Assembly: GCA_016887505.1 (NCBI GenBank)
Contig: CP069393.1
Coordinates: 434,001-498,000 of the forward strand
From: Clostridia bacterium
GTDB taxonomy: Bacteria > Bacillota > TC1 > UBA5767
Direction: 5' to 3'
DNA: 64,000 nucleotides
Part shown: piece after piece, positions 51,816 to 61,250 of the stretch
How the letters are laid out: the number at the start of each line of letters is the position of its first letter
How positions within the stretch are numbered: position 1 is the stretch's first letter
Program-made: the position numbers and the translations under genes
Notes under the pieces: generated by a model
What the model was told of the DNA's origin: nothing
Databases searched by the model: none
What the model saw: the letters and a program-made list of their open reading frames with translations, nothing else

Positions 51816-54185
51816 ATGACTGTAAAAGAAGATATGATATACACCACCATAGATGATGAACAGGATTTGTTGGAAACGATTCCCATGCTACCGCTCCGTG
51901 GTGTAGTGGTGTACCCACACATGGTGATGCACTTAGATGTGGGAAGAGATAAGTCTCTTAAATCTGTGGATTTGGCAATGGATGAAGATAGAAGGATATT
52001 TTTGTCATCACAAATAGATCCCCAGTTAGGAGAACCTCAAAAAGAGGATATTTACGATATCGGGGTAGTGGCGGAAGTAAAACAACTTTTAAGACTGCCA
52101 GGCACAACTGTACGCATATTGGTGGAAGGTGTTACTCGGGCTAGAATGCATCGATTTATAGACGAGAACGATACCTACCAGGCAGAAGTGGAATATCTTT
52201 ACGACCAACATATAGCTGAAGACGATCTCGAACTAGAGGCACTCATGCGTACGGCGATTAAGGACTTCAAGGACTATGCTTTAATCAGCAATAAAATTTC
52301 CAATGACACCATCGCAATTGTGGAAAATTTGAATGATGGTGCTGCACTAGGGGATATTATTGCTTCACATCTAAACATTGCTCTAGAGGACCGTCAGAGC
52401 ATCTTAGAGGCCATTGAAATAAAGAATCGTCTTGAAGTAATCTGCCAAATTCTCGTTCGTGAAAAGCAAGTTGCTGAACTTGAACGAAAGATTGCTGAAA
52501 AAGTTAAGGAACAGATTGACCAGTCTCAAAAAGAATACTATTTGAAAGAGCAAATTAAGGCAATTCAGAACGAGCTGGACGATAAAGATGATAAGGAAAG
52601 CGAAAATGAAGAGCTTTTAGACCGGCTAGAGTCTTCTGGAATGCCAGAAGAAGCCTACGACAAGGTTAAGAAAGAAATTGAACGCCTATATCGTACGCCG
52701 AGTGCAGTAGCAGAAGTATCGGTGATGCGAAACTATATTGACTGGATGTTGGATATTCCTTGGAAGGATAAAAGCCGAGACCGATTGGATTTGACCAAGG
52801 CTAAGAAAATTTTGGATGACGACCATTATGGTTTGGAGAAGCCGAAGGAACGAATCCTGGAATATCTAGCAGTTCGCAAAATGAAGAAGGATATGAAGGG
52901 GCCCATAATATGTTTGGTAGGTCCTCCAGGAACAGGAAAAACTTCACTTGCGAAATCAGTAGCGAGAGCTTTGAATCGTAAATTTGTTAGACTTTCACTG
53001 GGTGGTGTGCATGATGAGGCTGAAATACGCGGACATAGAAAAACCTATATTGGTGCTATGCCAGGACGCATTATACAGTCTATGAAAAAAGCAGGCACTG
53101 TAAATCCAGTAATTTTACTTGATGAAGTAGACAAATTGGGTAGCGACTATAAGGGTGATCCATCTTCAGCACTTCTAGAAGTTTTGGATCCAGAACAAAA
53201 CAACACGTTTTCAGATAACTACATTGAAGTACCCTATGATCTTTCCAAGGTATTGTTCATTACGACTGCGAACGTGGCCCATACTATTCCAAGACCTCTC
53301 ATGGACCGTATGGAAATTATTGAAGTGGATAGCTATACGGAACTTGAGAAACTAGAAATTGCTAAAAGACATCTTGTGACCAAACAACTGAATGAAAATG
53401 GTCTTGAAAAAAGAGACATTAAGATATTGGATGAGGGCTTGGTAAAAATCATCAGCCAGTACACTAGAGAAGCTGGTGTGCGGGGATTAGAACGATCCAT
53501 CGGTACAATATTTAGAAAGTCAGCGAAGCTATTTTTACTTGGTGAGAAGAAAATTGTAGTTGATGAAGCCAAAGTAGAAGAACTACTAGGTGTACCCATG
53601 TACCGAAAGGATGAAATGGCCAAGGAAAGTGAAAAAGGTCTAGTGATGGGCTTGGCTGTAACTTCTGTAGGGGGTACGATTTTACCTGTAGAAGCATCAG
53701 TTATGAGTGGAACAGGAAAGTTACAATTAACTGGTTCACTTGGTGATGTGATGAAGGAGTCAGCTAGCGCTGGTCTTACCTACTTGAGAAGCAATGCAAA
53801 GCAGTATCATCTTCCTGAGAATCTCAATAAAGAGATGGATATTCATATTCACTATCCAGAAGGAGCAATTCCCAAAGATGGACCTTCTGCAGGAGTGACA
53901 ATGGTTACGGCACTTAGTTCAATCTTCTTGGACCGAAAGGTTAGAAAAGATATAGCAATGACCGGTGAGGTAACCATCAGAGGTCGTGTTTTAGCGATTG
54001 GTGGGTTGAAAGAAAAGATATTGGCTGCACATAGAGCAGGTATCAAGACGGTAATTATTCCCAAGGAGAATGAGAAGAACATTGAAGAAATACCTAAAGA
54101 AGTGCAAGAAGATATGAACATCATACTTGCCGAAACGGTAGAAGATGTTCTGGCGGTAGCCTTGGAGAAAGCGAATGATCATTAA
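51816..54185 (+). CDS. lon: ATP-dependent protease Lon
   Basis: A 789-residue LonA. The N-terminal substrate domain begins TIPMLPLRGVVVYPHM. A coiled coil lies near 190-250. The AAA+ module has Walker A GPPGTGKTSL near 368 and Walker B ILLDEVDKLG near 430. The Ser-Lys dyad is Ser in PKDGPSAGVTM near 692 and Lys in GLKEKILAAHRAG near 735. Start at 51816 (AGAGGTGATGGT); a frame opening at 51783 overlaps the terminator. The last codons overlap engB by 11 bases. Confidence 0.97.
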   Translation: MTVKEDMIYTTIDDEQDLLETIPMLPLRGVVVYPHMVMHLDVGRDKSLKSVDLAMDEDRRIFLSSQIDPQLGEPQKEDIYDIGVVAEVKQLLRLPGTTVRILVEGVTRARMHRFIDENDTYQAEVEYLYDQHIAEDDLELEALMRTAIKDFKDYALISNKISNDTIAIVENLNDGAALGDIIASHLNIALEDRQSILEAIEIKNRLEVICQILVREKQVAELERKIAEKVKEQIDQSQKEYYLKEQIKAIQNELDDKDDKESENEELLDRLESSGMPEEAYDKVKKEIERLYRTPSAVAEVSVMRNYIDWMLDIPWKDKSRDRLDLTKAKKILDDDHYGLEKPKERILEYLAVRKMKKDMKGPIICLVGPPGTGKTSLAKSVARALNRKFVRLSLGGVHDEAEIRGHRKTYIGAMPGRIIQSMKKAGTVNPVILLDEVDKLGSDYKGDPSSALLEVLDPEQNNTFSDNYIEVPYDLSKVLFITTANVAHTIPRPLMDRMEIIEVDSYTELEKLEIAKRHLVTKQLNENGLEKRDIKILDEGLVKIISQYTREAGVRGLERSIGTIFRKSAKLFLLGEKKIVVDEAKVEELLGVPMYRKDEMAKESEKGLVMGLAVTSVGGTILPVEASVMSGTGKLQLTGSLGDVMKESASAGLTYLRSNAKQYHLPENLNKEMDIHIHYPEGAIPKDGPSAGVTMVTALSSIFLDRKVRKDIAMTGEVTIRGRVLAIGGLKEKILAAHRAGIKTVIIPKENEKNIEEIPKEVQEDMNIILAETVEDVLAVALEKANDH

Positions 54186-54780
54186 AAGCGCAGAATATAT
54201 CTGTACAGCAGTATATGAAGAACAGTACCCAGAACACGATTTGCCGGAAATTGCTGTAGTCGGACGTTCTAATGTAGGAAAATCGTCTTTGATCAATAGA
54301 ATTGCGAACCGTAAGCATTTGGCCAGAACCAGCGGAAAGCCAGGTAAAACAAGAACCATTAATTTTTTCATGATGAATGAGGCTTTTTATCTAGTGGATT
54401 TGCCAGGTTATGGTTATGCTCAGGTACCCAAAGAAATGAAAAAGCAATGGGGTCAGATGATTAATACGTATCTTGAGCGACGACGCAACCTGATTGCTAC
54501 AGTTCTATTGGTGGATATGCGCCATAAGCCGAGTGTAGAAGACATTCAAATGTACAGTTGGCTTCAGAATACACATCCACAGGTTATCATTGCTTGCACG
54601 AAGGCGGACAAAATTTCAAGAGGAAAATGGCCTCACCATATGAAAATCATTCGCCAAGCGTTGGAGATGCGCAAGACTGATGTGATTATTCCAGTATCTT
54701 CCCTTCACCATGAAGGAGTCGAGCCATTGATGTTGGAAATGGAACATAAATTGGAAGAAGACCAGGCTATAATAAAATAG
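54175..54780 (+). CDS. engB: ribosome-biogenesis GTPase EngB/YsxC
   Basis: A 201-residue GTPase for large-subunit ribosome assembly. G1 VVGRSNVGKSSL near residue 27, G2 Thr in GKTRTINFF, G3 DLPGYGYAQV near 74 and G4 CTKADK near 142 are complete. The start lies inside the end of lon, with an AG-rich ribosome site within lon. The lon-engB order is conserved in Firmicutes. Confidence 0.96.
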   Translation: MIIKSAEYICTAVYEEQYPEHDLPEIAVVGRSNVGKSSLINRIANRKHLARTSGKPGKTRTINFFMMNEAFYLVDLPGYGYAQVPKEMKKQWGQMINTYLERRRNLIATVLLVDMRHKPSVEDIQMYSWLQNTHPQVIIACTKADKISRGKWPHHMKIIRQALEMRKTDVIIPVSSLHHEGVEPLMLEMEHKLEEDQAIIK

Positions 54781-54792
54781 ACAAGGTAACAA

Positions 54793-54825
54793 GCCCAGGA
54801 ATATGTTTACACATTCCTGGGCTTT
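54793..54825 (+). terminator. terminator after engB
   Basis: GCCCAGGAAT and ATTCCTGGGC around a 10-base loop, then TTTCATATTTC. Confidence 0.7.
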
Positions 54826-54989
54826 CATATTTCAATGAGTACGGTGATGCTAGTAGAAGAATGTTGTATTTGAGCAAGGTAGCTTTGAATAATGTAAATG
54901 TTCCCATAGTACAAGGTGTTTCGTTTAGGACATATTCATTCGATGCTGTTGGAAAATTCGAATTAATGCAATATTTTTTCTCCCAAATA

Positions 54990-54998
54990 TGCTATCAT
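54990..54998 (+). promoter_or_regulatory. extended -10 promoter element of pgi
   Basis: TGCTATCAT, an extended -10 (TGnTATnnT), 41 bases before the pgi start. It overlaps an in-frame ATG at 54997, which supports the later start for pgi. Confidence 0.5.
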
Positions 54999-55038
54999 GA
55001 AGTCAAGCAAAAAGGGTATTAAAACAAAAGGAGAAAGT

Positions 55039-56304
55039 ATGATTCGCATTGACAAAAGATACTTAGGGTCTTTTCTAAACCAGAGGACAAAAGCATTGGA
55101 TGAAGAAGTGAAGCAGGCTCAAGCCTCTTTGGAGCAAAAGCAATGCCTCGGAAGTGAGTATACGGGCTGGGTTGAATTAGTTGAATCGAAGGATGAAGAA
55201 CTAATAGAAAAAATGACCAAAATTAGTCAAAACATCCGTGACAATTCGGATGCCTTGCTGGTTATTGGTATTGGGGGCTCCTATTTGGGAGCGAAAGCAG
55301 CATTGAACTTCCTTGGTGGAGATTTTCCAATATATTTTTTAGGGCAAAACTTATCGAGCCATACTTGGTTGCAGGTTCAAGAACAATTGGCAGGTAAGGA
55401 TTTTTATGTGAATTTTATTTCTAAATCTGGTGGGACACTAGAACCAGCATTGGCTTTCCGGTTGGCTCGCGCTCTACTAGAGGAACGGTATAAAGAAAAC
55501 TGGCATCATCATGTGATTGCCACGACAGATGCTAAAAAAGGAAAGCTTAAAGAGTTTGCACAGAAGATGGACATGGAGACATTGGTTGTGCCAGATGATA
55601 TAGGCGGACGATATTCTGTGCTTACACCGGTAGGCCTTTTACCACTTCTGTGTGCTGGTGTGGATGTACATGACTTGTTGGAAGGCGCAAAAAGAGAACG
55701 AGCAGATATTTTGGCTGGACAAAGTGATGCACTTGAATATACCACGATACGCAATGCTCTCTATAGAGCAGGTAAAGCTGTTGAAATAATGGTCACCTAT
55801 AACCCTGCTCTGAACGATTTTTGTGAATGGTGGAAGCAACTTTTCGGAGAAAGCGAAGGAAAGAATGCCCAGGGGTTATTCCCTGCATCAGCTTGTTTCA
55901 CGAGAGACTTACATTCTCTAGGTCAATTTATTCAAAGTGGTACTGATTTTTTAATGGAAACTGTGCTTTGGGTGGATAATGATAGGGAGGACCTAAGGAT
56001 TCCTACCTTTGTTGAAGATACGGATGGTTTAGATTATCTAGCTGGTGAATCTTTGAATTGGATTAATAAAATGGCCTGTGAAGCAACGATGAAGGCCCAT
56101 TTGGCTGGTGGAACTCCAAACCTAAAAGTGGAAGTACCAGCAAGAGATGCCTTTTCATTGGGTGCCTTATTGTATTTCTTTGAATATGCGTGTGGCGTAT
56201 CTGCACTAGTCCAACAGGTTAATCCATTTGATCAACCTGGTGTGGAGGAATACAAGGCAAGTATGAAACAACTACTAGTAAAGGGGAGTAATCATGGTAA
56301 GTAA
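55039..56304 (+). CDS. pgi: glucose-6-phosphate isomerase
   Basis: A 421-residue glycolytic isomerase, short bacterial form. The sugar-phosphate loop is GIGGSYLGAKA near residue 75 with FISKSGGTLE near 125. GGRYSVLTPVGLLPL near 190 contains the family signature 1; QVNPFDQPGVEEYK near the end carries the catalytic Lys. The ATG at 55039 has AAAGGAGAAAGT before it; the ATG at 54997 lies in the promoter. It overlaps the next gene by 11 bases. Confidence 0.95.
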   Translation: MIRIDKRYLGSFLNQRTKALDEEVKQAQASLEQKQCLGSEYTGWVELVESKDEELIEKMTKISQNIRDNSDALLVIGIGGSYLGAKAALNFLGGDFPIYFLGQNLSSHTWLQVQEQLAGKDFYVNFISKSGGTLEPALAFRLARALLEERYKENWHHHVIATTDAKKGKLKEFAQKMDMETLVVPDDIGGRYSVLTPVGLLPLLCAGVDVHDLLEGAKRERADILAGQSDALEYTTIRNALYRAGKAVEIMVTYNPALNDFCEWWKQLFGESEGKNAQGLFPASACFTRDLHSLGQFIQSGTDFLMETVLWVDNDREDLRIPTFVEDTDGLDYLAGESLNWINKMACEATMKAHLAGGTPNLKVEVPARDAFSLGALLYFFEYACGVSALVQQVNPFDQPGVEEYKASMKQLLVKGSNHGK

Positions 56305-57637
56305 TCTGCGTGATGTGGAAACACTAGCATATCGTTCTTATATGAGATTGTACCCAAATATACCGAAGGGGCTAGATAAGAATGTTCGGAAACCAGAGTT
56401 GACCAGACAGCTCTTGAATGATTTGGGTGTTAGGGATAAGACTATGCACAACATCATGATTACAGGCAGTAAAGGTAAAGGTTCCCTGGCCGTCCTTTTG
56501 GCAAAAATTTTGGTGAGTCAAAAAAAGAAAACAGGTCTATTTACCAGTCCTCATCTGCAATTCTTTAAGGAAAGAATTCGTATTGATGGTAAGGCTCTGC
56601 CGGATGAATTAATCCTAGAACAGACTGAGAAATGGGAAAATGCATTAAATAGAATTGAACAAAATATGGATGAAAAAACATATATCGGACCAGTTGGAGC
56701 AACCGCTGCATTGGCAATGCAAGTATTTCAAGCTCAAAATACTGAATATAACGTGGTGGAACTGGGACGAGGAGCTAGATATGATGACGTTAACCAAGTT
56801 TTTGGAGACTATGCCTTAATAAATAAGGTGTTTTTAGAGCATACCGATTATCTTGGAGACAGTATCGAGGAAGTTGCCTATAATAAGGCTGGTGTAATCA
56901 AGGAAGGCATGAAGGGTGTGTTTTGTGCTAGACAGTCACCAGAAGTTCTAGCGGTAATTGAGAAGGAAGCCTTGGAAAAACAGGTGCCATTGTATTTGAT
57001 GGGTAGAGATTTTGATGTTGACAGTGTGCATTTGAGCTTAGCTGGTACCTGCTTCGACTATTATGAAGAGGGAAATCTGGTTTACAAAGATATGGAATTG
57101 GGTTTACTAGGCAAACACCAAGCAGAGAACACAGCTTTGGCTTTGTTCTCTTTACGAAAAATGGGTTGTGTCTTGGATGAAATTGCTATGAGAGAAGGCA
57201 TTCGCAACTTGACTTGGATGGGGAGACTGGAAATTTTAGAAAAAGAACCATTTACCTTATTGGATGGTTGTATTTCTCGCTCTTGCATTGAGCATGTCAT
57301 CCAGATAAGTGAAGAAATTGAATGTACGCCGGTGGTGTGTGTGATTGGAATACCTCAAGAAAAAGACTATATGGGTGTGGTGGCTAGTCTGAAGCATCAT
57401 TTTGATCATCTCATTGTAACCCATGCCAACAATGATTTTTTGAAGTTTTCCAAAGAGCAAGTTGTAAATATTCGAAAACTAGTGAAAGACGTCATTTACG
57501 TACCCAAAGTGGAAGAAGCTAGGGATATGGCAAAAGAATTAGCCGGCAAGAAAGGTAAAATCCTGTATATTGGAACACAGTCTATGATTAAAGATGTGAA
57601 GACAATTTATGGACAATCTACCTTGGATGCATTTTAG
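56294..57637 (+). CDS. Mur-ligase/FolC-like protein with altered active-site motifs
   Basis: A 447-residue protein of the folylpolyglutamate synthase/Mur ligase fold. The ATP loop is TGSKGKGSLAV near residue 55 (FolC: TGTNGKGS), and LFTSPHLQFFKERI near 95 matches FolC. The EVGLGG motif of FolC is VELGRGARYDD here. The C-terminal ligase motif, normally D-S-A-H-N, reads LLDGCISRSCIE. A canonical FolC lies at 61251. So this is a divergent second member whose acceptor is probably not folate. It overlaps pgi by 11 bases, which suggests coupled translation. Confidence 0.8.
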   Translation: MVSNLRDVETLAYRSYMRLYPNIPKGLDKNVRKPELTRQLLNDLGVRDKTMHNIMITGSKGKGSLAVLLAKILVSQKKKTGLFTSPHLQFFKERIRIDGKALPDELILEQTEKWENALNRIEQNMDEKTYIGPVGATAALAMQVFQAQNTEYNVVELGRGARYDDVNQVFGDYALINKVFLEHTDYLGDSIEEVAYNKAGVIKEGMKGVFCARQSPEVLAVIEKEALEKQVPLYLMGRDFDVDSVHLSLAGTCFDYYEEGNLVYKDMELGLLGKHQAENTALALFSLRKMGCVLDEIAMREGIRNLTWMGRLEILEKEPFTLLDGCISRSCIEHVIQISEEIECTPVVCVIGIPQEKDYMGVVASLKHHFDHLIVTHANNDFLKFSKEQVVNIRKLVKDVIYVPKVEEARDMAKELAGKKGKILYIGTQSMIKDVKTIYGQSTLDAF

Positions 57638-57711
57638 ATTCAATAGCAGAAATATTGACATAAGATAGAATATTTCATATTATTAGCCTAGATGTATTTA
57701 AGGAGAAATCT

Positions 57712-58248
57712 ATGACCAAAAGAAGAAGAAAACTTCGTAGAAGAAGAAACTTGGAGATTAGTAGAGAATTTATTGAATTGGCAGAAACGGTAGTACATCA
57801 TCCTGAATATGAGAAAATGAAATATATAAGTCATCATTCAGCTAGCGTATATGCTCATAGCGTAAACGTGGCTTATTACTCTTATAAAATTGCTTGTAAG
57901 TTGGGTTTGGATAAGACGAGTATTGCTAGAGGCGGTTTGTTGCATGATTTTTATTTGTATAAATTTGATGAAAGACGTACTTCAAAGCATTTGCTTGTGG
58001 ATGCCTTTAAACACACTTTAAACCATCCGAGAGAGGCATTGCGCAATGCTGAAAAGTATTATAACTTGAACCAAACAGAGCGCAATATAATAGTAAGTCA
58101 TATGTTTCCTGTGGGGTTGCCAAAATCCCCGGAGGCAATGATCGTATCGATGGTAGATAAGGGCCTAGCCACGTATGAGTATCTGTTGAACTTTAGTCAA
58201 AAACGAGAAGCGCTCTACGAGAGTCGTTTCGTATTTGCCAAAATATAG
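57712..58248 (+). CDS. HD-domain hydrolase
   Basis: A 178-residue HDIG-type protein. The HD pair lies in GGLLHDFYLYKF near residue 80, an upstream His in YAHSVNVAYYSY near 47, and HTLNHPREALRNA near 105 gives another metal ligand. The N terminus is very basic (TKRRRKLRRRR), which may bind nucleic acid or be a membrane/ribosome contact. The ribosome site is AAGGAGAAATCT. It is followed by a terminator, then the valS leader. Confidence 0.87.
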   Translation: MTKRRRKLRRRRNLEISREFIELAETVVHHPEYEKMKYISHHSASVYAHSVNVAYYSYKIACKLGLDKTSIARGGLLHDFYLYKFDERRTSKHLLVDAFKHTLNHPREALRNAEKYYNLNQTERNIIVSHMFPVGLPKSPEAMIVSMVDKGLATYEYLLNFSQKREALYESRFVFAKI

Positions 58249-58278
58249 AGTGCCTTACTTAAAGGCACTTTTCTTTTT
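58249..58278 (+). terminator. terminator after the HD gene
   Basis: AGTGCCTT and AAGGCACT around a 5-base loop, starting right after the stop codon, then TTTCTTTTTAT. Confidence 0.85.
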
Positions 58279-58298
58279 ATAATGTGAAGGAATCTATC

Positions 58299-58327
58299 TT
58301 GACACAAGAGGCCTCATAGTCTATTCT
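58299..58327 (+). promoter_or_regulatory. promoter of the T-box-valS unit
   Basis: Consensus TTGACA, 17-base spacer, TATTCT. Transcription would start near 58334. Confidence 0.75.
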
Positions 58328-58333
58328 AAGAAA

Positions 58334-58568
58334 AAGAAGATAGATTGGTTAAATGCTATGAAAAGGAAGAGTACCTATCACGACTCCTTAAGAGAAGATG
58401 GCCTAGGCTGGAAGTCATCTGAGTACGGTTAGGGAACGTCACCTTGGAGCTGTGTATCTGAATGCTAGTAGGATATACCGGTTGTTCCGTTATAACTTTT
58501 GAGAGGTTGAATCAACAATTAAGGTGGTACCGCGAAGAACTCGTCCTTATGGGAGGTTCTTTTTTTTT
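58334..58568 (+). promoter_or_regulatory. T-box riboswitch (valine-tRNA responsive)
   Basis: Leader of valS. The T-box core AAGGTGGTACCGCG is at 58521-58534, followed by a terminator hairpin (58535-58568) with a run of T. The stem I region has AGAGTACC and a distal loop around GATGGCCTAGGCTGG. The likely specifier codon is GTC (Val) at 58438-58440 in AACGTCACC, in agreement with the gene downstream. Uncharged tRNA-Val would stabilise the antiterminator and allow valS transcription. Confidence 0.93.
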
Positions 58569-58596
58569 ATATGATTTTAGTTGAAGGAGAAGTGTA

Positions 58597-61242
58597 ATGG
58601 ATGATAAAAAGATGATTTCTTCACGATATAACCCAAGTGAAGTAGAAGGAAAATGGTATTCTATCTGGGAGGATAAAGGTTATTTTCACCAAGAGGTAGA
58701 TAAGGATAAGGAACCGTTTAGTATTGTTATGCCACCACCGAATGTTACTGGACAGTTGCATCTTGGACATGCCATGGACAATACGCTGCAAGATATATTA
58801 GTACGCTTTAAACGTATGCAAGGATACAATACCTTATGGGTGCCTGGCACGGATCATGCAGGTATTGCGACCCAGGCCCGTGTTGAGGGTAACTTGGCAA
58901 AAGAGGGTATTAGCAAAAACGATTTAGGTAGGGAAAAATTCTTAGAAAAAGTGTGGGAGTGGAAAGATACCTACCACGAGCGTATAGCGGGCCAGTTGCG
59001 TTTACTAGGCTCTTCCTGTGATTGGCAAAGAGAACGCTTTACGATGGATGAAGGGTGTTCTGCGGCTGTTAGAGAGGCTTTTGTTTCTCTCTATGAAAAA
59101 GGACTGATTTACAAAGGAAAATATATCGTAAACTGGTGTCCTAAGTGCCATACTACCATCTCTGATATTGAAGTAGAGTATGCAGACCATGATAGTTATC
59201 TATGGAATATCCGCTATCAACTAGAAGGCACAGACGAATACATTGTAATCGCGACTACTAGACCAGAAACGTTGCTCGGGGATACGGCAGTTGCTGTTCA
59301 TCCTGATGACGAGAGATATGCAGATATGGTCGGAAAATACTTAATATTGCCAATCGTGGGTAGGAGAATACCCGTGATTGCAGATGACTATGTCGATCCA
59401 GCATTTGGTTCAGGAGCTGTCAAGATTACGCCTGCACACGACCCGAATGACTTTGAGATAGCTGGTAGACATGATTTAGAACAGATTGTAGTAATAGATA
59501 AAAAGGGGAATATGACCGAGTCTACCGGAAAATATGCCGGGATGGACCGTGATGAATGCCGTGAAATGATTGTCAAGGATTTAGAGCAGGAAGGCAATCT
59601 GGTTGGCATAGAGGAATATACCCATAGCGTAGGTGAATGCTATCGCTGTGGTACCGTTATTGAACCGGTAGTATCAAGCCAATGGTTTGTTAAAATGGAG
59701 CCTTTAGCTCAACCAGCAATACAGGCTGTACTAGATGGTAAGATAAAATTCATACCTGAGCGTTTCACTAAGGTATATTTAAGTTGGCTTGAAAATATTC
59801 GTGACTGGTGTATTTCTAGACAACTTTGGTGGGGACACAGGATTCCAGTATGGTATTGTGAAGACTGTGGTGAAGTCATCTGTGCTAGAGAAAATCCCAC
59901 GAGTTGTCCCAAATGTGGTAGTAGTAAACTCAATCAGGACCCGGATGTATTGGATACGTGGTTTTCTTCAGGCCTGTGGCCTTTTGAGACAATGGGTTGG
60001 CCTGAAGAGACACCTGAATTGGAACAATTCTATCCCACTAGCGTATTGGTAACTGGTAGAGATATTATCTTTTTCTGGGTTGCTAGGATGATTTTCACAG
60101 CATTAGAGTTTCAAAAAGAAGTACCTTTCAAAGAGGTATTTATCCATGGACTCATCCTTGATGCACAGGGACGCAAAATGTCTAAATCACTGGGTAACGG
60201 CATCGACCCCTTGGAAATCATTGATGAATACGGTACAGATACTCTCCGGTTTATGTTGGTTACGGGCAACACGCCAGGCAACGACCTTAAGTTTCAGAAG
60301 GACCGTTTGCTGGGCATCCGTAACTTCACAAATAAAATCTGGAATGCGTCTAGATTTCTTATGATGAACTTGGATGATTTTGCAGGCACTGCCCCTAAAG
60401 AAAATGATTTAACACTGGAAGACCGTTGGATTTTGACACAATATAATCTGACAATACAAAAGGTTACCCAATCCTTTGATATGTATGAATTGGGCGAGGC
60501 TGCACAGAGCATTTATGATTTTACCTGGAACTATTTCTGTGACTGGTATATTGAGATGGTTAAACCTAGACTATATGGTAAAGTAAGTGAAACCAGCAGA
60601 CAAACAGCACAGTATGTTTTAAGCAAGATACTTACTGGTACTATGGCTTTGTTACATCCGTTTATGCCATTTATTACTGAAGAAATTTGGCAACACCTGC
60701 CGCACGAGGGAGAGTCTTTGATGATTTCCCAGTGGCCAGAAGCAGATGAGAGTGACATATACAACCGCAGTGTTGTTGATATGGACTACCTGATGACTTC
60801 GGTGAAAGCGGTGCGTAATATTCGAGCAGAGATGAATGTTGACGAACATAAAAAAGTAGAAGTTATTTTGCAAACTGAAGATGAGCAGATTTTCAACATG
60901 TTTGAGGAAAACAAATCAGCTTTCGCCTTGCTAACGAATGCTTCATCTGTTGTAGCCCAACAGGGCTATCACGAGATTGAGGAAGCCGCTTCAAGCATTA
61001 TTACGGGAGTACATATTTATATGCCATTGAAAGGCATGATCGATTATGATGTAGAACGTAAAAGATTGAACAAAGAAAAGAAAAAATTAGATGACGAAGT
61101 AAACCGTTTGGAGAAAAAATTAAGCAATCAAGGATTCTTGGCGAAAGCTCCTGCAAAAGTTGTCGAAATGGAACGTGAAAAGCTTTCTGACTATCAAATA
61201 AAAAGGGATGCTGTGATACGCAGTATCGAAAAGTTAGGATAG
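58597..61242 (+). CDS. valS: valyl-tRNA synthetase
   Basis: An 881-residue class I synthetase. HIGH motif region is PPNVTGQLHLGHAM near residue 48; KMSKS is GRKMSKSLGNG near 527. The editing (CP1) domain has TTRPETLLGDTAVAVHP. A zinc-type cysteine set (CEDC, CPKC near 420-445) is present. The C-terminal coiled coil starts around DVERKRLNKEKKKLDDEV near 810. Start after GAAGGAGAAGTGTA. Controlled by the T-box ahead of it. Confidence 0.98.
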   Translation: MDDKKMISSRYNPSEVEGKWYSIWEDKGYFHQEVDKDKEPFSIVMPPPNVTGQLHLGHAMDNTLQDILVRFKRMQGYNTLWVPGTDHAGIATQARVEGNLAKEGISKNDLGREKFLEKVWEWKDTYHERIAGQLRLLGSSCDWQRERFTMDEGCSAAVREAFVSLYEKGLIYKGKYIVNWCPKCHTTISDIEVEYADHDSYLWNIRYQLEGTDEYIVIATTRPETLLGDTAVAVHPDDERYADMVGKYLILPIVGRRIPVIADDYVDPAFGSGAVKITPAHDPNDFEIAGRHDLEQIVVIDKKGNMTESTGKYAGMDRDECREMIVKDLEQEGNLVGIEEYTHSVGECYRCGTVIEPVVSSQWFVKMEPLAQPAIQAVLDGKIKFIPERFTKVYLSWLENIRDWCISRQLWWGHRIPVWYCEDCGEVICARENPTSCPKCGSSKLNQDPDVLDTWFSSGLWPFETMGWPEETPELEQFYPTSVLVTGRDIIFFWVARMIFTALEFQKEVPFKEVFIHGLILDAQGRKMSKSLGNGIDPLEIIDEYGTDTLRFMLVTGNTPGNDLKFQKDRLLGIRNFTNKIWNASRFLMMNLDDFAGTAPKENDLTLEDRWILTQYNLTIQKVTQSFDMYELGEAAQSIYDFTWNYFCDWYIEMVKPRLYGKVSETSRQTAQYVLSKILTGTMALLHPFMPFITEEIWQHLPHEGESLMISQWPEADESDIYNRSVVDMDYLMTSVKAVRNIRAEMNVDEHKKVEVILQTEDEQIFNMFEENKSAFALLTNASSVVAQQGYHEIEEAASSIITGVHIYMPLKGMIDYDVERKRLNKEKKKLDDEVNRLEKKLSNQGFLAKAPAKVVEMEREKLSDYQIKRDAVIRSIEKLG

Positions 61243-61250
61243 GAATTGCG

